From positions 372,001 through 436,000 of the forward strand of contig NC_068565.1 of the NCBI RefSeq assembly GCF_025698545.1: a stretch of 64,000 nt of DNA, read 5' to 3'. Shown piece by piece: positions 1-11,913 of the stretch. Every line of letters begins with the position of its first letter. Position 1 is the stretch's first letter. Below the pieces are notes generated by a model that worked only from the letters and a program-made list of their open reading frames with translations, was not told the DNA's origin and searched no databases. A program made the translations under genes and the position numbers. The DNA is from Gossypium raimondii (lineage: Eukaryota > Streptophyta > Magnoliopsida > Malvales > Malvaceae).

Positions 1-880
1 CTTCTTGCAAATATAACAAGCCATTTTTTTTCCTTTTTAAGCCTCTTACCTTTGTCCATCTTCGTAAACCTTTGAAATTCTTGGCAAGTATGATCACCTC
101 TTCATCATCCTCGTCCTTATCATCTTCATCATTTCTTTCTTCATGGATGGATTACTTTAGTGCTACTCCTACTTCTCTTGGTTTTTTATGTTACAATTTC
201 ATCTCATAGGTGAGGAGTGAGCCTATGAGTTCATCTAGGAAAAGCTTATCCAAGTCCTTTGATTCCTTAATATCTGTCACTTTAACATCCCATTCATTTG
301 GTAGACTATTGAGCAATTCCTTCACCATTTTTTTGTTGGAATAAGCCTTCCCAAGTGCCTCCAACCCACTGATGATGTTGGTTAATATATCAAACATTTC
401 TTTGATGCTCTCTCCTAACTTCCTCTTGAAAAGCTCATAGCCAAGTGTGAGTAGACCGACCTTGGATTCATTGACTTGGCTTGTTCTTTCATGAGTGGTG
501 GCAAGCTAGTCCCAAACTTCCTTGGCACTTTAATATTGTGGCACTCTATTATACTCATTAGACCTTAATGCATAGAAGAGAGTATGCATGGTCTTGGCAT
601 TGAGTTGAGCTTTATGCTTGTCACCTTCTTCCCACTCATCTCCGTTATCGGGCACCTTCAAGTCTCAATTTGAGATGATCCTCCATACATGATAGCTATT
701 TGGTTGATTGGAGAGTTTTATCCTTGTCTTCCAATAAGTATAGAACTCTTTATTAAAGTAAGGAGATCTTACAATGAATTGGCCCTCTCCTAAGCTAGTT
801 GAGCTGAAATAATGTGTCATTTTCAAACTTGATATTTGTGCCTTGAATCGTATTTTTGGTGGTGATACCTTCAATAGAGA
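1..880 (-). mobile_element. Decayed Ty1/copia gag (UBN2 domain plus zinc knuckle), cut by window edge
   Basis: Read on the minus strand, three pieces of a copia-type gag lie in the expected order but in different frames. The N-terminal piece near 665-860 contains a YWKTRIKL stretch, the usual 'YF.G..Y.YWK.RM' start of plant copia gag. The central UBN2 piece at 191-397, extending upstream in frame, holds FDILTNIISGLEALGKAYSN and ESKDLDKLFLDELIGSLLTY. At the very edge (1-24) a C-x2-C zinc knuckle start, ACYICKK, appears. Frame changes and stops lie between the pieces, so it is not functional. Protease, integrase and reverse transcriptase would lie to the left of the window. In an intact element gag packages the element RNA; here it is only a relic. 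Confidence 0.8.
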
Positions 881-891
881 GCTAACTTTGA

Positions 892-1900
892 TGTTAATTT
901 TAGGTCCAAAAAAACCAAGTGGGGGTGAATTGATATTTTAAAAACTTCTACAAACTATTCTAAAATAAAAGAGAAAACAAGAATAGTTTGGACAATTCGA
1001 TTTATAATGGTTCGACCCTAAATTCCTAGCTTTAGTACCTTAGTACACCTCAACTGAGGATTTTCCTAATTCACTAGAAAATTGCTACCTTTCAAAGAAA
1101 ATGTATAACATTTACAATCTTTATCTTTTGACAAAGGCTAAGATAGAACCTTCCCCCTAATTTTGATGGCTAAACTAAAACCCTCTAGCTTTTTTTGCTC
1201 AACTAGAAACCCTTAACAATCTACTTAAGGTTTATAAAACCTTAAGTATACTCTTTACAACAAATAGAAGATGAGCAAACTAATAAGAACCTCTAATAGG
1301 TGTGTGTTTACAAATTGAAGCTCTAAATACAAATATATGAGAGTAAGAAAAAAATTGACAATAAGATCTCAAAGAAATATGTATAAGAGAAATGAAAAAA
1401 ACTAAAGATTTGAAGTTAATTATCTTGTATTTGATGCTTAGATATCTCTCTCTTAAGTCTTAAAGTGTTCTTGATAAGTATTTATATCAAGGAAGTGATA
1501 TGTAGTTGTTTATAGCCATTAGGGATGTTTTGGAGTTGTTTGGAGCATTAATTTTTGGCTAAAAAAAGTGATCTTGCAGCTTATGTTTTGATACATAAAA
1601 ATTATGTATCGGTACATCTCATAAAAAATAGTCGTTAGAAAACTATCATACAAGACCATAGCCCATCTTCGATACCTTTAAGTCAGTAGCTTGTTGACTT
1701 TTTATGCCTCGATAAACTAAAATATGTATCGGAACCTAGTTCCAGACTTGTATAAAATCAATTTAAACACCTTAGAACACTTTGGTATGGCTCAAAAAAT
1801 ATTTTGATAAGTTAAAACACATTTGAAACATGTATTTGAGTACTTTGCAATTCTTTGAAAATGTTTGATAAAACTTTCAACCATATTTCCACTAAATGAC
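892..1900 (-). repeat. Possible LTR and leader of the copia relic
   Basis: This stretch lies directly upstream of the minus-strand gag relic, where the 5' LTR and primer-binding site would sit. It has no gene. I could not find a convincing second LTR, a clear tRNA primer site or a target duplication, so the limits are approximate. The sequence from about 1900 to 2318 is AT-rich spacer and the 3' flank of the receptor kinase. Confidence 0.3.
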
Positions 1901-2318
1901 TTATGAAATATAATATATAGAATTTATCTTAAATATTTTTATATCAAAAGTTTAGGATATCAAAGCTAATAGAGTCGTAAGAATTCCCTACTAATGATGT
2001 GTATGTAGTAGTGATTTACTTCTGTCGTGGTGTGTGAGTTGTACCAAAAAACAAAATTCAACATGAAACGTGACAAGGACTACATTGCTCATTTTACATG
2101 TCACTTCGAAACACAACAATTCAATATATTTTCATTTTTCATGTCATCTCAAAACCATTTAATATTTTACCTTTTTGCCTCCAAATTAAATGTACACAAA
2201 CTTTTCTCAAGAAAGGAAAAAGATAAAATTTATAAAATCTAGATTTCTCGCTTTTATAATGGAGAAATTAATTCATTCTTATTCAACCTATAGTACAAGC
2301 ACCCATCAAACCTCAGAT

Positions 2319-5300
2319 TTACTTAAGGTCATCTCTAGCCTTGCTCGTAGTCTCACTTGAGTCACTACTAAAGGAAGAAGGATTGAGATGGCAATGGTTC
2401 GTATCGTCATTGTTGTTGCTTCCATATTCTTTGCTTTCTAAAGTGTATGAACTCGATTCGTTGCTAGTGTCGTCGCTTTTGGAGTTGGAGGTTGAACTTT
2501 GGTCGAGTTTCGAGGTTTCACTTAGGTCATCTAATGGAACACCATCTTCTAATGCACACACAATCTATTTCAATAGACAAAAATAGATATGATTCACAAG
2601 TGTTACTCGTTTAGGTGTGCTTAGCCTTGCTTTTCAAAAGCACATTTCAAGCTTGTTGAGGGATTTTTTTACTCGAGAAGTATAGCAAATTTCATGTGCT
2701 CGGAAAAGGCGGACACTTCAACAAGTCCAAAATTGTCCCCTATGGGAGTTTTGTTTCCCAACTATATCAAAAGGCCAAGTGCTTGAAGAAACAATAAAAT
2801 TTTATTTTATGCATTCTAAAAACTATAAAGATATAAACCAATACAATGGTGAAATTACATTTTAACTCTCATATAGATATGCAACTCCTTATAAAAAATT
2901 TTGGCTTTGCCCCTGGTAGCGAGTTCACAAAGCGAGAGAGTTTTGTTAAGTGCTTAAGAAGGCGGGTTATGCGCGATCTCCCATGGTTGAACTGGAACCC
3001 ATGCCTTATAACTTATGGGTCATTTTTTTTTTGTGAGAATGCTACCATTTATGCTAACTATAATACATATGTTCGAGTCCAACTATGCACAATCGTGCAC
3101 GGTTAACCTTCTTAAGCACTAGATAATGCACTCCAACTCAGTGAACCAACCACCTCTTCAACCACTAGACATGTGTATTTTTCTAACTTTTATATAAAAA
3201 TATAAAAGATAAAAACACTCTCATAATAATATGTTACTTTAGAAAAAAATAATGCATTTTTAGTAATTTTCTAACCTCTTTGAAACCTAGTTAATGAGTG
3301 AAACCAACTCAATTAAGCACTTAAAGAACAATATAGATAAATACCTGTCGCATTTTGGGTCGTTGTCTAGCAGAATGCCTAACACATGCACTGGCACATG
3401 AAACCATGGATGCCATCTCATGGTCGACAAAATTGTTTCCTAGGCGTGGATCCACCAATTGACCAAATTTCCCATCCTCTATAGCTCTTGCACATAGGGG
3501 CCTAGCCTATTAATCCATATACAAACATATATATGCATATTATATAGTTTAGTTATTCAATATCAACATTTGATGTTATATCAAAGATGTTAAAGTTTAT
3601 ATATTTCATACCCAATCTACTAAGCTTTCATCCATATTTGATGTGGGATTATAAGGCCGACGTCCGGTTATCAGCTCCAATAACACAACGCCAAAGGAGA
3701 AAACATCAGATTTGTTTGTCAGCTTACCACTTGATACATATTCAGGTGCTAAGTAACTGCATTTGTTTGATTATAATAAAAATCATATGAGGCTTTAAAC
3801 AATTCAAAATCAAAGAATTTAGGGTGTGCTTGGTTGTATGGAAAAGTGAAAGGTTGAAAAGAAAAGAGTGAAAGTGAAAAGAAATAAATTTTCAATGTGC
3901 TTAGTTGTAAAGAAAAGTGAGAAGAAAGAAATTATGAAAGATTGACAAAATTTTCCAATCCTAAATGCATAAAAGCAAAAGTCCAATGATAGATTTCATC
4001 CCTTTGTTTTATAAAAACAAAGAAATCAGTCTCTTTACTTTTGTTTGTTGGAATTTAGTCCTAGTATTTTACAAAAATTAAAAAGTCAGTTCAATTATTG
4101 GTAAACACAAGAACCATACTATTATTTTTTTGCTAATAGTTTGCATATAAACTATTGAATTGTTGATTTCGAGGTCAATGATTTGACAAGAAGGTTTAAT
4201 AGTGGTATCCAATTGGACTCACTTCTTAGTTTTTGTAAAACATGAAGATATGATCCTAACGAATTAAAGTAAATGGATGAAACTTATAATTAGACCAAAA
4301 ATAAATAATTCCAATTTGAAATTAGGGTCAATGCAATTTTTTAGGGCCTAAACTTGACTATTGTTCCCACATTGGAGCCTGAATTTTTTTGTCCAAGTTA
4401 GTCATTAAACGTATCAATTACTTTCACGCTAGGGCTTGAACTAGACAATTTTTCTCACATTGGGGCCTAAACTTTTTTTACTCAAGTTAGACCCTAAACT
4501 TGGCAATTGTTTTCAAATTAGGGCTTAAACTTCTTTTTGGACCAACTTTTTTCAAGGAAACATTAGGGACTAACTTGGACAAAAAAGAGTTCAAGCCCTA
4601 ATGTAAGAATAATTGACAAGTTTAAGGACTAAATTGGACAAAAAAAAGTTTCGGCCCTAATGTGGGAACAATTGCCAAGTTCAGGTACTACCTTCGATTA
4701 AAAAAAATTCAAGCTCCAATGTTGGAACAATTACCAAGTTGAGGCCCCAAATAGTGCATTAACCCTTAAAATTATAAGAGAAGAGAAAATAAGAAAGATA
4801 TAAAGTGTGCAAATTTACATGACTATGTATTTTTTCAAAAATTTTATTTCTTTCCTCCTATTTTTTAACTTTACCAAGTAATTGATAAGAAAAATATAAC
4901 TTTTTTCACTTTAAAAGAAAAAAATGTTTTTGTTCTCTTTCATTTTTTCTAAATTTCAAAATTTTTCCACCTTATCAAGCAATTTTAACATTTTTGCTTA
5001 CCCAAATGTTCCCATGACACGAGTAGAGACATGAGTATTACTATCTTGAGTAAGTTTAGCCAATCCAAAATCTGCCACCTGAATTACAATTCAAATATAT
5101 ATTTTGAAAAAACTAAAACAAACACAATTTAATTAAATAATTTTGAAGTTCTTGACATACCATGGCTTCAAAACAAAAATCAAGTAAGATGTTGGCAGAT
5201 TTGATGTCTCTATGAATGATGCGAGGGTGGCCTGTTTCCTTAAATGGCATTAGAAAAAGAAATATATAGAAATGTGGAATTAACAATGCCATACAAAAGC

Positions 5301-8279
5301 CCGTTGAGTCTTAACTTAGTTGTAATCATTGTTTTTGCAACAACTTATAGGATGTGGATTCCAATTCACTTAAGTGTATAATGTCATCCACTTTAGATTG
5401 GAGGTTGTGGGTTATGAGTAGTTTAGGTACTATATAAAAATAAACAATGCTATATAGGGGGAAAATTACTTACAATCTTCATGCAAGTATGAAAGGCCTT
5501 TAGCTGCTCCAAGTGCAATTTTAAGCCTAGTAGGCCAGTCCATGGTTGGGAGACCTTTCTCTGTAGCCAAACAATCAATGATAGTATAAATAGGGTTCTT
5601 ATTATAATCATATTGGTCTAATTACACCCTCAATCCTTGTATTTTTTTAGATTTTTAAAATGTAGTCCCCTTATTTTAATTCTAGGAATTTAATCCCTTT
5701 ACTTGTTTGATTTAAAAATGGAACAAGTAGAGAAACTAAATTCATGGAATTTAAAGAAAAAGGACTAAATTTCAAAAGTTTGAAGAGTATAAGGATTGAA
5801 CGCATAATTAAACCAATCACATATTCCATATGCAGTAAGCAATGTTGCTGAAAACCAACAAGCTATCAATATTAGTAGTAGAATCATCCTTGTAAAGGTG
5901 AGAATATAAGTTCAAATCTTGATAAGTGTATTTAACACACCTAATTCAACATGGATTGATCTCAAATCTAATGTGAGGCCAGATACTCTGGTTTACACAA
6001 AAAAAAAATTGATAAAAAAAGTACCATTATCCTATTACATACCATGAAGGTGGAATTGAAGAGTTTTGTTTGGAAGAAACTCATAGACCAACATCTTTTT
6101 ATCCCCAGCAATGGAAAACCCAACAAGAGAAACGAGGTGTCGATGATGAATGCGACTAATGATCTCAACTTCGGCTTGGAATTCACGTTGGCCTTGCCCG
6201 CTACCTGATTTTAGGCTCTTGACAGCCACTTCTCTTCCATTAGGTAAGACCCCTTTGTGAACAAACCCAAACCCACCTTGACCCAACAAATTCTTCTGAG
6301 AGAACCCCTGAGTTGCAATGGCAAGCTCTTCATAGGTGAAAGAGCACTTGTTGATCCCTAATGGTGATTGATATTTGGGTGAAAAATATGGAGGTGCTTC
6401 CTCTCGTGGTGACCCTCCTTTACCTACAATCCCACTTGGACTCACTAGTATATTATCAGCATGCTCATTTGCTTTGTTCCCAATTCCTTTTTCAGCATCA
6501 CCTATACATATCAATCAAAATGCATGGCAATTTTCAGAAGAAAAGATTGATCAAAGACTTTTTTTTTTAACATTAATCTCATTATAGGTTTTTGTCATCT
6601 TCGCTCTTTTTATACAATTCCTAAAATTACCCATATCCCCTCCCCAACCCTTAAATAGGAGGATAATGCATTTCAGCGCACTCAAACCCACGTCCTCCTG
6701 CGCTGGCAACAATACTGATGCCAACAACTTGAAGTACATGATTAAATTGTGCTTCCAATCCCTGTATTCTTTCAATTTTTTAGATTTAATCCCACTATTT
6801 TTAATTAGATAACTTAGTCTCATGTCGACTGAGTCCTAGCTCGGTTGGCACCATTGATGTTACAACAACTTTGAGGTTGTGTGTTCAAGCGCACTTAAGC
6901 ACATAATATCCTCCAATTTTGTTAGTTTAGGGTTTGAAGGTCTATGGGTAATTTAGGAAATGTATCAAAAAAAATTAAAATATGCTTTAAGTCCATGTAC
7001 TTTCGTACATTTGGAATTTAGTCCACGTGCTTATATATCCAAGAATTTAGTCTTTCTAGTTTTCAAATTTTAAATTTCAAGTTCTGTCGTTAACATCGTT
7101 AAAATTCTTTTTGTTAAATTCGCTAGTGTGAAATTTTGGAATAAAAAAAATACCCGCTCAGTAGTTATCTAACAAAAAATTGACATTGTAATAAACTAGA
7201 ATTTAACAAGAGAATTTTAATTGTGTTAATAATTGAGCATGAATTTTAAAATCCAAGAAGTAGAGAACTAAACTCGTGAAAATATAAATAGAAGGACGAA
7301 ATTCTAAATGTACAAAAAGTACAAGGACTTGAAATATATTTTAACAAAAACAATTAAAATAACACATATTCAAATTTAACTGAAGTTCATCAATAGTATA
7401 ATCAATTAGACTTTAATTTTTAGATCAGAGGATTAAAGAGACTAAATTTCTAAACTTAAAAGCAGAAGAACCAAATTTTAAAAAATTCAAAAGAGTATGG
7501 AAACTCGGGAATTAAATCAAAATATATTTACCTTTTTGCACATGCTTCTCCAAGTCTTCTTTCCTTTTAGTGCGCATCGCATTGAGGCACATTAAAATGA
7601 GACCAAGTAATAAACCAACACTAACTGGAACACCTATTATAATTGGCAATGTAGATGAAAATGGCATACTAGATGATTTTGGTGTGTTTTCAATTTGATT
7701 AGTGGATGAGTTTGATGTTGGTGGTGGGGATGAAAGTATTGGGGTGGAAGAAGGATTCGGTAAGCTATTTTCAAGTGGCGAATTTGCTGGCAGTGGTGGT
7801 GGCGATGATGATGGTGATGATAATGATGGTGGTGACAGTGGTGGTGGTGATGGTGTAGGGTTTGTTACGGTGGTATTATTTTGATTGTTTCCATTGTTAT
7901 TCGATGAGGGTTTCCGTGAAGGCGATGTTGATGATCTTGTTGATGATGATGAGGGTGATTTTGACGTCGATATTGTCGGTGATGTCCATGACGATGGCGA
8001 TGAAGGTGACGAGGACAAGGTCGATGGTGGTGACGGTGATGTAGAAGGAGATGTCGGTGGCAGCAAAGCGGGTGTCGACGGTGGTGAAGAGGATGAAGTA
8101 CTTGAATATGAAGGTGGTGAAGGTGAATTTGACTCTGCTGGGGGAGACGGTGGCGCCGAAGGTGGGTTTGGTGGCGAGGAAGCTGGAACTGGCGGTGGCG
8201 CCGTGGACTTATCCCCCGCTGGTGGAGGTGGTGATGAAACACGTGATGAAGGTGGAGAACCTTTTGGGGAAGAAGCCAT
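2319..8279 (-). CDS. Proline-rich extensin-like receptor protein kinase (PERK family)
   Basis: Eight exons join in frame: 7532-8279, 6043-6501, 5474-5560, 5161-5231, 5002-5078, 3612-3756, 3345-3506 and 2319-2564. Their total is 1995 nt, or 664 residues. Residues 1 to about 205 are a Pro/Ser-rich ectodomain full of SPPP and SPS repeats, as in extensins. A membrane segment follows at about 211-234 ([18 protein letters not shown]), then basic residues. The kinase domain (about 310-590) shows GQGGFGFV, the VAVK lysine, [19 protein letters not shown] and [18 protein letters not shown]. The tail is Ser/Asp/Asn-rich. PERKs sit in the plasma membrane and are thought to sense cell-wall pectin. I chose the start MASSPKG; an in-frame ATG lies six codons upstream. 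One oddity is FEAM before VADFGLAK where PERKs usually have FEAK. Introns carry several transposon copies. PERK11-like is my best guess within the family. Confidence 0.93.
4325..4765. mobile_element. Mutator-type MITE in a PERK intron
   Basis: The 441-bp element begins GGGTCAATGCA and ends TGCATTAACCC. Its two arms repeat related phrases ('gggcctaaacttg...', 'caagttgaggcccc') in inverted orientation. It is flanked by near-identical 9-bp direct repeats, TTGAAATTA (4316-4324) and TTAAAATTA (4766-4774), which fits a Mutator-type target duplication. It has no coding capacity and lies in the PERK intron between 3757 and 5001. Confidence 0.7.
5306..5448 (+). repeat. SINE-like tRNA-derived copy (divergent) in PERK intron
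   Basis: The sequence from 'gagtcttaacttagttg' to 'tttaggtactatataaaa' aligns by eye to the copy at 6826-6985. It keeps the phrase 'cacttaagtgtataatgtcatcc' and the 'gggttatgagtagttta' tail. The tRNA-like box B is weak here (attccaattc). It lies between PERK exons at 5231 and 5474. Confidence 0.45.
6597..6735 (-). repeat. SINE-like tRNA-derived copy, minus orientation
   Basis: Read on the minus strand it has 'ttggcatcagtattgttgcc' followed by a box-B-like 'gacgtgggtttgagtgcgct' and a tail 'atttaagggttgggg'. The same order occurs at 36078-36213 (+) and 10680-10800 (-). The spacing of the two boxes resembles a tRNA-derived RNA polymerase III promoter. It lies in PERK intron 1, head to head with the copy at 6826. 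Confidence 0.5.
6826..6985 (+). repeat. SINE-like tRNA-derived copy with box A and box B
   Basis: A box-A-like TAGCTCGGTTGG (6837-6848) is followed about 32 bases later by a box-B-like GTGTTCAAGC (6881-6890). After the tRNA-like head the sequence runs to 'tgggtaatttaggaaatgtatc' and then an A-rich end. This is the layout of a tRNA-derived SINE. It lies in PERK intron 1 and encodes no protein. Confidence 0.55.
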
Positions 8280-9899
8280 TTGGGGTATTTTTCTCAAAGG
8301 TTTCCTTGAAAAACCCCTTCTTCTATCCTCCTAACAATCCCTTTGGGTGACCTCTATAATGAAATATACAACAAATTAGACATAAAATACGATCTTTTAC
8401 CAATAATCAACTATTTATTGTAATTTGCATTAAAAAAAATGACATACCATAAGACTAATTAGCCATGAAGAAGAATACAAAAAGAAAAAAAAAATGGAGC
8501 TTTAACTCAACAAATTAAAAAAGAAAATGGAAATAGCATACTTGTAAGAGAAGATAAAAGAGACAATGGAACAAATTTGGGTAATAATTTCCTTTTTTGT
8601 TTTGTTTTTGTTTGGTTAGGTAAGCTCTTCCTAAACCATGAGTTTTCCTTTTTTTCTTTATCATTTCCTAAAATGGAGGGGGAACTCTTGGGGTTTCTAA
8701 TTTTAGGATCAATTTTCCTTTTTTGTATTTTGTTTTAGGAAACTTAACTTACTTGTTCAAGTTGTGTCTTGAAAACAAAATTATAATTTAAATAGATGAA
8801 TGACATTATTTGCAATAGTTAAAATCTTGGACCTTGAGTGTTTAGATTAGAGTCTCATAATGTGAAAAATTGTGTACAAATTAATTAGTTAGCGAGTTAA
8901 ATTATGTTCAAAGTTTACTAAGAGTTCATGTACTATTAAGTAAAGTTCTTTTAGTCCCTCTATTAAAATTACTTTAGATTAGTCCTTGTATATTAAAATT
9001 TGTTCAAATCATGATAGCGTTACAATTTGTTAATAATTTGGACAAAATATAGCATACCCAACAAATTTATCTATTATCTAACCCATTAAAAAATCCAACC
9101 ATCCCCCAAAAGCGTCCATATTACGTGGTTGGAAAATACATAGATTTTTTTTTGATGGGGGGATGGTTGGGTTTTTATGGGTCGGGTGGATCGTATCAGT
9201 TGGATATGATATGTTTTATCTAAATTACCAGCAAATTGTAATGGTGTCATGATTTAAATAAAATTCTAATGTACAATGACTAATTTGTTGCATTTTTCAG
9301 TAGATGGACTAGAATGAACTTTACATAATAATATAGGGACTCCAAGTAGATTTTGACCATTAAATTATTTGCTTCAGTGATTGTAATGACTAATTCTTAT
9401 GGAAACTATTGATAAAGTAGTATGTTAGTTATATAATTTTATATTGTTTGCCTTTGTGTAGGATGTAAATGAGAAGGTTGTGTTTGCAAGATATTGAGTT
9501 TTGATTCCCTAAAGAAAAAAAAAAATTGGTTTCGATCAATTTCGAGTCAAACTTGAGTAACTTTAACTATCGAGTGAAATTAATTTGAATGTTCTTATGC
9601 TTGACATAAGCAGGGATGAAACCATAAATTGAATTATCAATTATTGAGAGGTCAAAATATATTTTTATCATATATTAATTTAAGATTTAATCAATTTTGA
9701 AACACCAAAAATAATTTTTTAAATTTGGGGGCAAAGTGTAGCTCCTTTAGTCTTGTGAAGTTTGTATTTGCACTATATATATTATTTTTCAAGTTTGTAG
9801 ATCTAGCCTATGAACTCAGAAGGCTTTTTGCAAAACAGCTCAAATGGTAGCATCCTCTGTGTAAAATGACTTATATGTCACAATTTTTCAGCTCAAGTC

Positions 9900-10320
9900 T
9901 AGAGTTGTTTATGAGTCAGGTCGGGTCAAACTCTAACAAAAGTTAAGGCTCGATTGATATGTTTGGGATTGACTCGAAAAATGGGTCTAAAATTTTGTTC
10001 AAGTCCAACCCAGAATATAGATGCTAAACCCGAGCCCGACCCATGTTAATTTTTTAAAAATAATTTTATTAGATAAAACAAATTTAAAAATATAATATAT
10101 TAAATACACTAAAAACATTGAAACAAATGTTTCCCAACAAATTTTAAAGACATGTATTTGGGCCGGGTTGGGCTCGAGCAAAAAAAAGCTTATTCTGAGG
10201 CCCAGCTCGTTTAAAAAACAAGCCTCATTTTTTTGTCAAAACTATATTCTTATCCAAATCCTCTCATTTTTCGAGCGAGCCTTTAGACCTGATTAAGTGT
10301 TCGATCCATGAACAACTCTA
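9900..10320. mobile_element. hAT-like MITE with TAGAGTTGTT ends
   Basis: The element starts TAGAGTTGTTTATGAG and ends CCATGAACAACTCTA, giving imperfect terminal inverted repeats of about 15 bases. Inside are phrases such as 'gggtcgg', 'gggccgggttgggctcgag' and 'cccgagcccgaccc', as in the related element at 53316-53653. I could not see a clear 8-bp target duplication. Confidence 0.6.
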
Positions 10321-10679
10321 ACAAAATCTCTTCTATTGAGCCCAACCGAACACCAACTCTTTAGACTTATGTAATTTTCGTCTATTCAAATATTTTAAGA
10401 GTTTCTCCTTTTAAGAACCCATCAAAACTTTAGATAGAATTCAAAACCTAACCAACAAGTTTTTTTTTTTGTTTTTTGTTTTTGAATGGTGAAGCCTAAT
10501 AAATGGAAACATCTCCACTTTTATGTTAAATTAAATTCAAACCTAACTTGAATTCCAAGTAAAACTCCAACTTGTCAGGGACCTAATTTCTTTCTATTTT
10601 TTTTATGTTGGGTATGCAATTTTACCCAATTTTTTTTTTTTACAAATAGGATTTAATATTTTTAAAATTTATTAGCTAA

Positions 10680-10800
10680 AATAATTATTAATTAAAAAAT
10701 TTTCTCCAACCCTTAAATAAAAATGTAACACACTTCAACACACTCGAACTCACGTTCTTCTACATTGAGAACAATATCGATAATCGATTCTTATTAATTT
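10680..10800 (-). repeat. SINE-like copy, minus orientation
   Basis: On the minus strand this reads 'atcgatattgttctcaatgtagaagaacgtgagttcgagtgtgttgaag...atttaagggttgg', phrase by phrase parallel to the copies at 6597 and 36078. The box-B-like core is GAGTTCGAGTG. It is degenerate and noncoding. Confidence 0.45.
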
Positions 10801-11439
10801 ATTTTTAATTCAGATTAGTTATTATATAATATTTATTGTGACCTTAATGAACGACCCATGTATTCTTACAAAATATAATTAAAAAGCTTCTCATTTAGAC
10901 AAAATTCTCGATGAAAACAAAACACGAATGATTAACATGTGTTATTAAATAAAGGTAAAATTCAACATTAGTTCTCTTATTATACTTAATTTGTCAATTT
11001 AGCCCATAATACTTTACTCTCGATCATTTTCACTTTTGTACTTTTTATTTTTAAATTTATTAAATTAAAATTTATCATTTCTAAAGTCTTATATAGCAAA
11101 TATATTATCACGTGTATCATGAAATGTCACTTGTTATTTCTACGATACTTATAAAAAACCCATGCCATTTTAGTTAATAGATTTAATCATTATTATTTTA
11201 GTCAAAATTGAACTTTTAAATTTGAAATATATAGGAACTAAAATAATCAAATTGAAGAATAAAAGATTAAATCCACAACTTACATATAATACGTGAGTAA
11301 TAGTAAAATTTAACCAAACATATTTAATTGCTATTATTTGGGTCATGACGCAAATTTCAAAACTAAATTCATAATAAAAGAATAATAGCATAACTTGACA
11401 TTAAAGAAAAAAAGAGAAATAATACTATACATTATTAAA

Positions 11440-11725
11440 AGCTTAAATACAAAATTTACCTTCAAACTATGCCATTTTTCATTTAGGTACATAATTTTTA
11501 ATTTAAAGTGGAATTTAAACTATTAATTTTATTTCATTTTACTTCAGAACACAATAACAACCAATAAAAACATGCCACATGGCACATTCTTATCAGGCAT
11601 GATATATTTTTGGGGTAAAATAACATGAAATGGATATTTTAGGTACAACTTTTGATAAAAAAAAATTTAAGTATCTAAATGTGAAAATTGATATAGTTTG
11701 AGGGCTAATTTTGGAATTAATGCTA
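11440..11725. mobile_element. MITE related to the 38204-38498 element (degenerate)
   Basis: The left arm 'tttaccttcaaactatgccatttttcatttaggtac' and the right arm 'gtatctaaatgtgaaaattgatatagtttgagggctaattttgg' are inverted versions of each other. Both resemble the element at 38204-38498. The flanks carry only an imperfect candidate duplication. It sits about 190 bases upstream of the membralin start codon, so it may lie in its promoter. Confidence 0.5.
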
Positions 11726-11913
11726 AATAAAAAGAACAATGGCGGTCAAAATCAGACTTCGCGAACATTTTCAATATCAGACAGCTATTGTAAGATAAAC
11801 CCACAAAATTTTCCCAGAAAGAGAAAAGAGGAAAAAAAAATGAAAGGTCGTTTAATCTGAAAGTTGTGGAATATAGTTGATTGGGAGATTAAGAAAAAAA
11901 AAATTGAAAAAAA

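Larger units (their letters stand above)
8300..11900. other. Intergenic spacer between PERK and membralin (divergent)
   Basis: No gene is seen. The left 300 bases are the PERK 5' leader and promoter side, and the right end is the membralin promoter side. The rest is AT-rich DNA with transposon remnants that are listed separately (9900-10320, 10680-10800, 11440-11725). Confidence 0.7.

Noticed and set aside
3507-3612. A frame break in PERK before ARPLCARA (two stops upstream)
   Set aside because: The stops are in the intron; splicing SLVDW to ARPL at GT-AG sites restores the frame.
6826-6900. A functional tRNA gene
   Set aside because: Box A and box B are present, but no cloverleaf with an acceptor stem can be drawn, and the sequence continues into a SINE-like body.
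7702-8350. Long open frames on the plus strand opposite PERK exon 1, Gly/Asp/Glu-rich
   Set aside because: They are the reverse reading of the Pro/Ser-rich repeat codons of the PERK ectodomain; such repeats open all frames. No conserved domain is present.
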